Shown here: positions 39,964 through 40,775 of the stretch, piece by piece
Layout: the number at the start of each line of letters is the position of its first letter
Position numbering within the stretch: the first letter of the stretch is position 1
Source of the DNA: a bacterium
GTDB taxonomy: Bacteria; Patescibacteriota; Patescibacteriia; JACQRZ01
Direction: 5' to 3'
NCBI GenBank assembly: GCA_023246095.1
Contig: JAHFJA010000001.1
Location: 66,865-107,639, forward strand
DNA length: 40,775 bases
Position numbers and translations under genes: made by a program
The notes under the pieces: model-generated
Database searches by the model: none
What the model saw: only the letters and a program-made list of their open reading frames with translations
Told to the model about the DNA's origin: nothing

Positions 39964-40775
39964 TTAAAGTATTGATTTAATAGCAGTAACAACCCGCTGC
40001 GATGCACCAATTTTAATGGTCGTTTCTAGTGCCTGTTGCATAGCTTTATATCGCGTTGGTTTCAAAATTAAAGCGACATCAGCGACTAATTTCCCTGAAG
40101 TGTAGGTATCTTGAGAGCGCCAAAGCGCACCTCCTTTTGACTCAAAATATTCAGCATTCTTTTCTTGTGGACTCTTTGGTAAGGGAATGACGATCATAGG
40201 TTTCTGCGCACACGCAAATTCTGATAATGATCCAATACCTCCTCTGGTCACTACTACATCAGCAGCAGACAGATAATGCATATAAGTGTCCGAAAGAAAT
40301 TCAAACTGATGATACCGCTCCGCATGAGCACTCGATAACGAAATGGCTGCTTCCTTATTTTTGCCGGTAAGGTGAACGACATTGTAATGCTTCACTAACT
40401 CAACGAGGGCATCCGTCACGATCTGGTTAAGCGCTTGTGACCCTGTCCCTCCCCCTGTAATAAAGACAGTGGGTATTGTAGGATCCAAGCCCAATTTTTT
40501 CTTTTGCACATCTGAACACTTTTTTGAATCACCTAGTTCATAACGTACAGGAAGACCTGTCAGTACTGTTTTGGTCTTCGGAAAATCCTTAACTTGCCCA
40601 TCAAAGCTCAAGAGAATAATATCCACCATCGAAACACACATCAGATTAGCAAGACCGGGCACCATATCAGACTGTAAAATGGCAGATTTTTTTTTCATAA
40701 ACCATGCAGCCCCAATTACCGGTACTTGTACATACCCACCCGCGCCAATAACAATGTCAGGTTTAAACCGATGGA
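39964..40775 (-). CDS. murG: MurG, C-terminal part (runs off the window)
   Basis: UDP-GlcNAc:lipid I transferase, which makes lipid II on the inner face of the membrane. The reading frame is open to the window edge. The first visible residues, RFKPDIVIGAGGYVQVPVIGAAW, match the MurG acceptor-domain block PDVVIGxGGYxSxPxxxAA. Then come the linker (VLTGLPVRYEL), the donor-domain loop FITGGGTGSQALN, HLTGKN, YMHYLSAADVVVTRGGIGSLSEFA with the usual SRAGA-like site written TRGGI, and IPLPKSPQEKNAEYF, a variant of the P.....DHQ..NA motif with EKN for the usual QxxNA. The N-terminal third lies outside. It heads the visible mur operon. Confidence 0.93.
   Translation of the reverse strand, partial: HRFKPDIVIGAGGYVQVPVIGAAWFMKKKSAILQSDMVPGLANLMCVSMVDIILLSFDGQVKDFPKTKTVLTGLPVRYELGDSKKCSDVQKKKLGLDPTIPTVFITGGGTGSQALNQIVTDALVELVKHYNVVHLTGKNKEAAISLSSAHAERYHQFEFLSDTYMHYLSAADVVVTRGGIGSLSEFACAQKPMIVIPLPKSPQEKNAEYFESKGGALWRSQDTYTSGKLVADVALILKPTRYKAMQQALETTIKIGASQRVVTAIKSIL

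Noticed and set aside
39964-40698. MurG start at the internal ATG at 40698
   Set aside because: The frame stays open upstream to the window edge with clear MurG residues (PDIVIGAGGYVQVPV), so the ATG is internal and the gene is partial.
1-40775. CRISPR arrays, insertion sequences, phage genes and tRNA genes
   Set aside because: No regularly spaced repeats, transposase, integrase or phage structural genes, and no complete tRNA cloverleaf were found on either strand by eye.

Overview
Organism. The window looks like a chromosomal piece of a Patescibacteria (Candidate Phyla Radiation) genome, perhaps near the Uhrbacteria/Magasanikbacteria lineages; this is inference from gene content, not a placement. 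Grounds: very compact same-strand operons; an alanyl-tRNA synthetase without its C-terminal domain; an RNA polymerase alpha subunit without the usual C-terminal domain; a TraD-like ATPase with a CxxC zinc ribbon beside a large membrane partner; and housekeeping genes with almost no Shine-Dalgarno sequences. TGA is a real stop (for example in ATGA overlaps), so the code is standard bacterial. Nearly everything up to 28.6 kb lies on the minus strand.

Layout. 1-2767: surface polysaccharide genes (partial GT2, GT4, Wzx-type flippase). 2822-6811: translation/transcription operon read infA-rpmJ-rpsM-rpsK-rpsD-rpoA-rplQ-rplM-rpsI, with a promoter and structured leader upstream of infA and a terminator after rpsI. 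7165-9169: two paralogous proteins of unknown function behind a near-consensus promoter with palindromic repeats. 9454-9602: a 25-bp inverted repeat enclosing 99 bp. 9616-12913: alaS, mnmA and a small membrane-protein gene. 13019-14365: two plus-strand genes (membrane-anchored alpha/beta hydrolase; unknown). 14460-20337: unknown membrane protein, cysteine desulfurase, TraD-like ATPase and its membrane partner. 20385-23481: secF and an unusual secD. 23687-28648: second polysaccharide cluster (two GT4, GT2, O-antigen-ligase-like protein), with a candidate plus-strand small RNA between its genes. 28720-33719: secreted/lipoprotein region. 33805-40775: secA, hpf, murB, murC, a GT2 and partial murG.

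How it works together. The window combines protein export (SecA, SecD, SecF), cargo that needs export (three lipoproteins, a large signal-peptide protein, a single-pass protein), murein precursor synthesis (MurG, MurC, MurB) and surface glycans: much of an envelope-building programme. MnmA needs sulfur from a cysteine desulfurase, and one is encoded nearby.

Most notable. SecD carries two parvulin-type prolyl isomerase domains and a calcium-loop-like motif inside its extracytoplasmic part. RpoA ends in an acidic tail with an AT-hook-like RGRP motif where the alpha-CTD should be. A roughly 140-nt plus-strand RNA with its own extended -10 promoter and terminator sits at 25.0-25.2 kb. Accessory and secreted-protein genes have strong Shine-Dalgarno sites, while the housekeeping operons do not.
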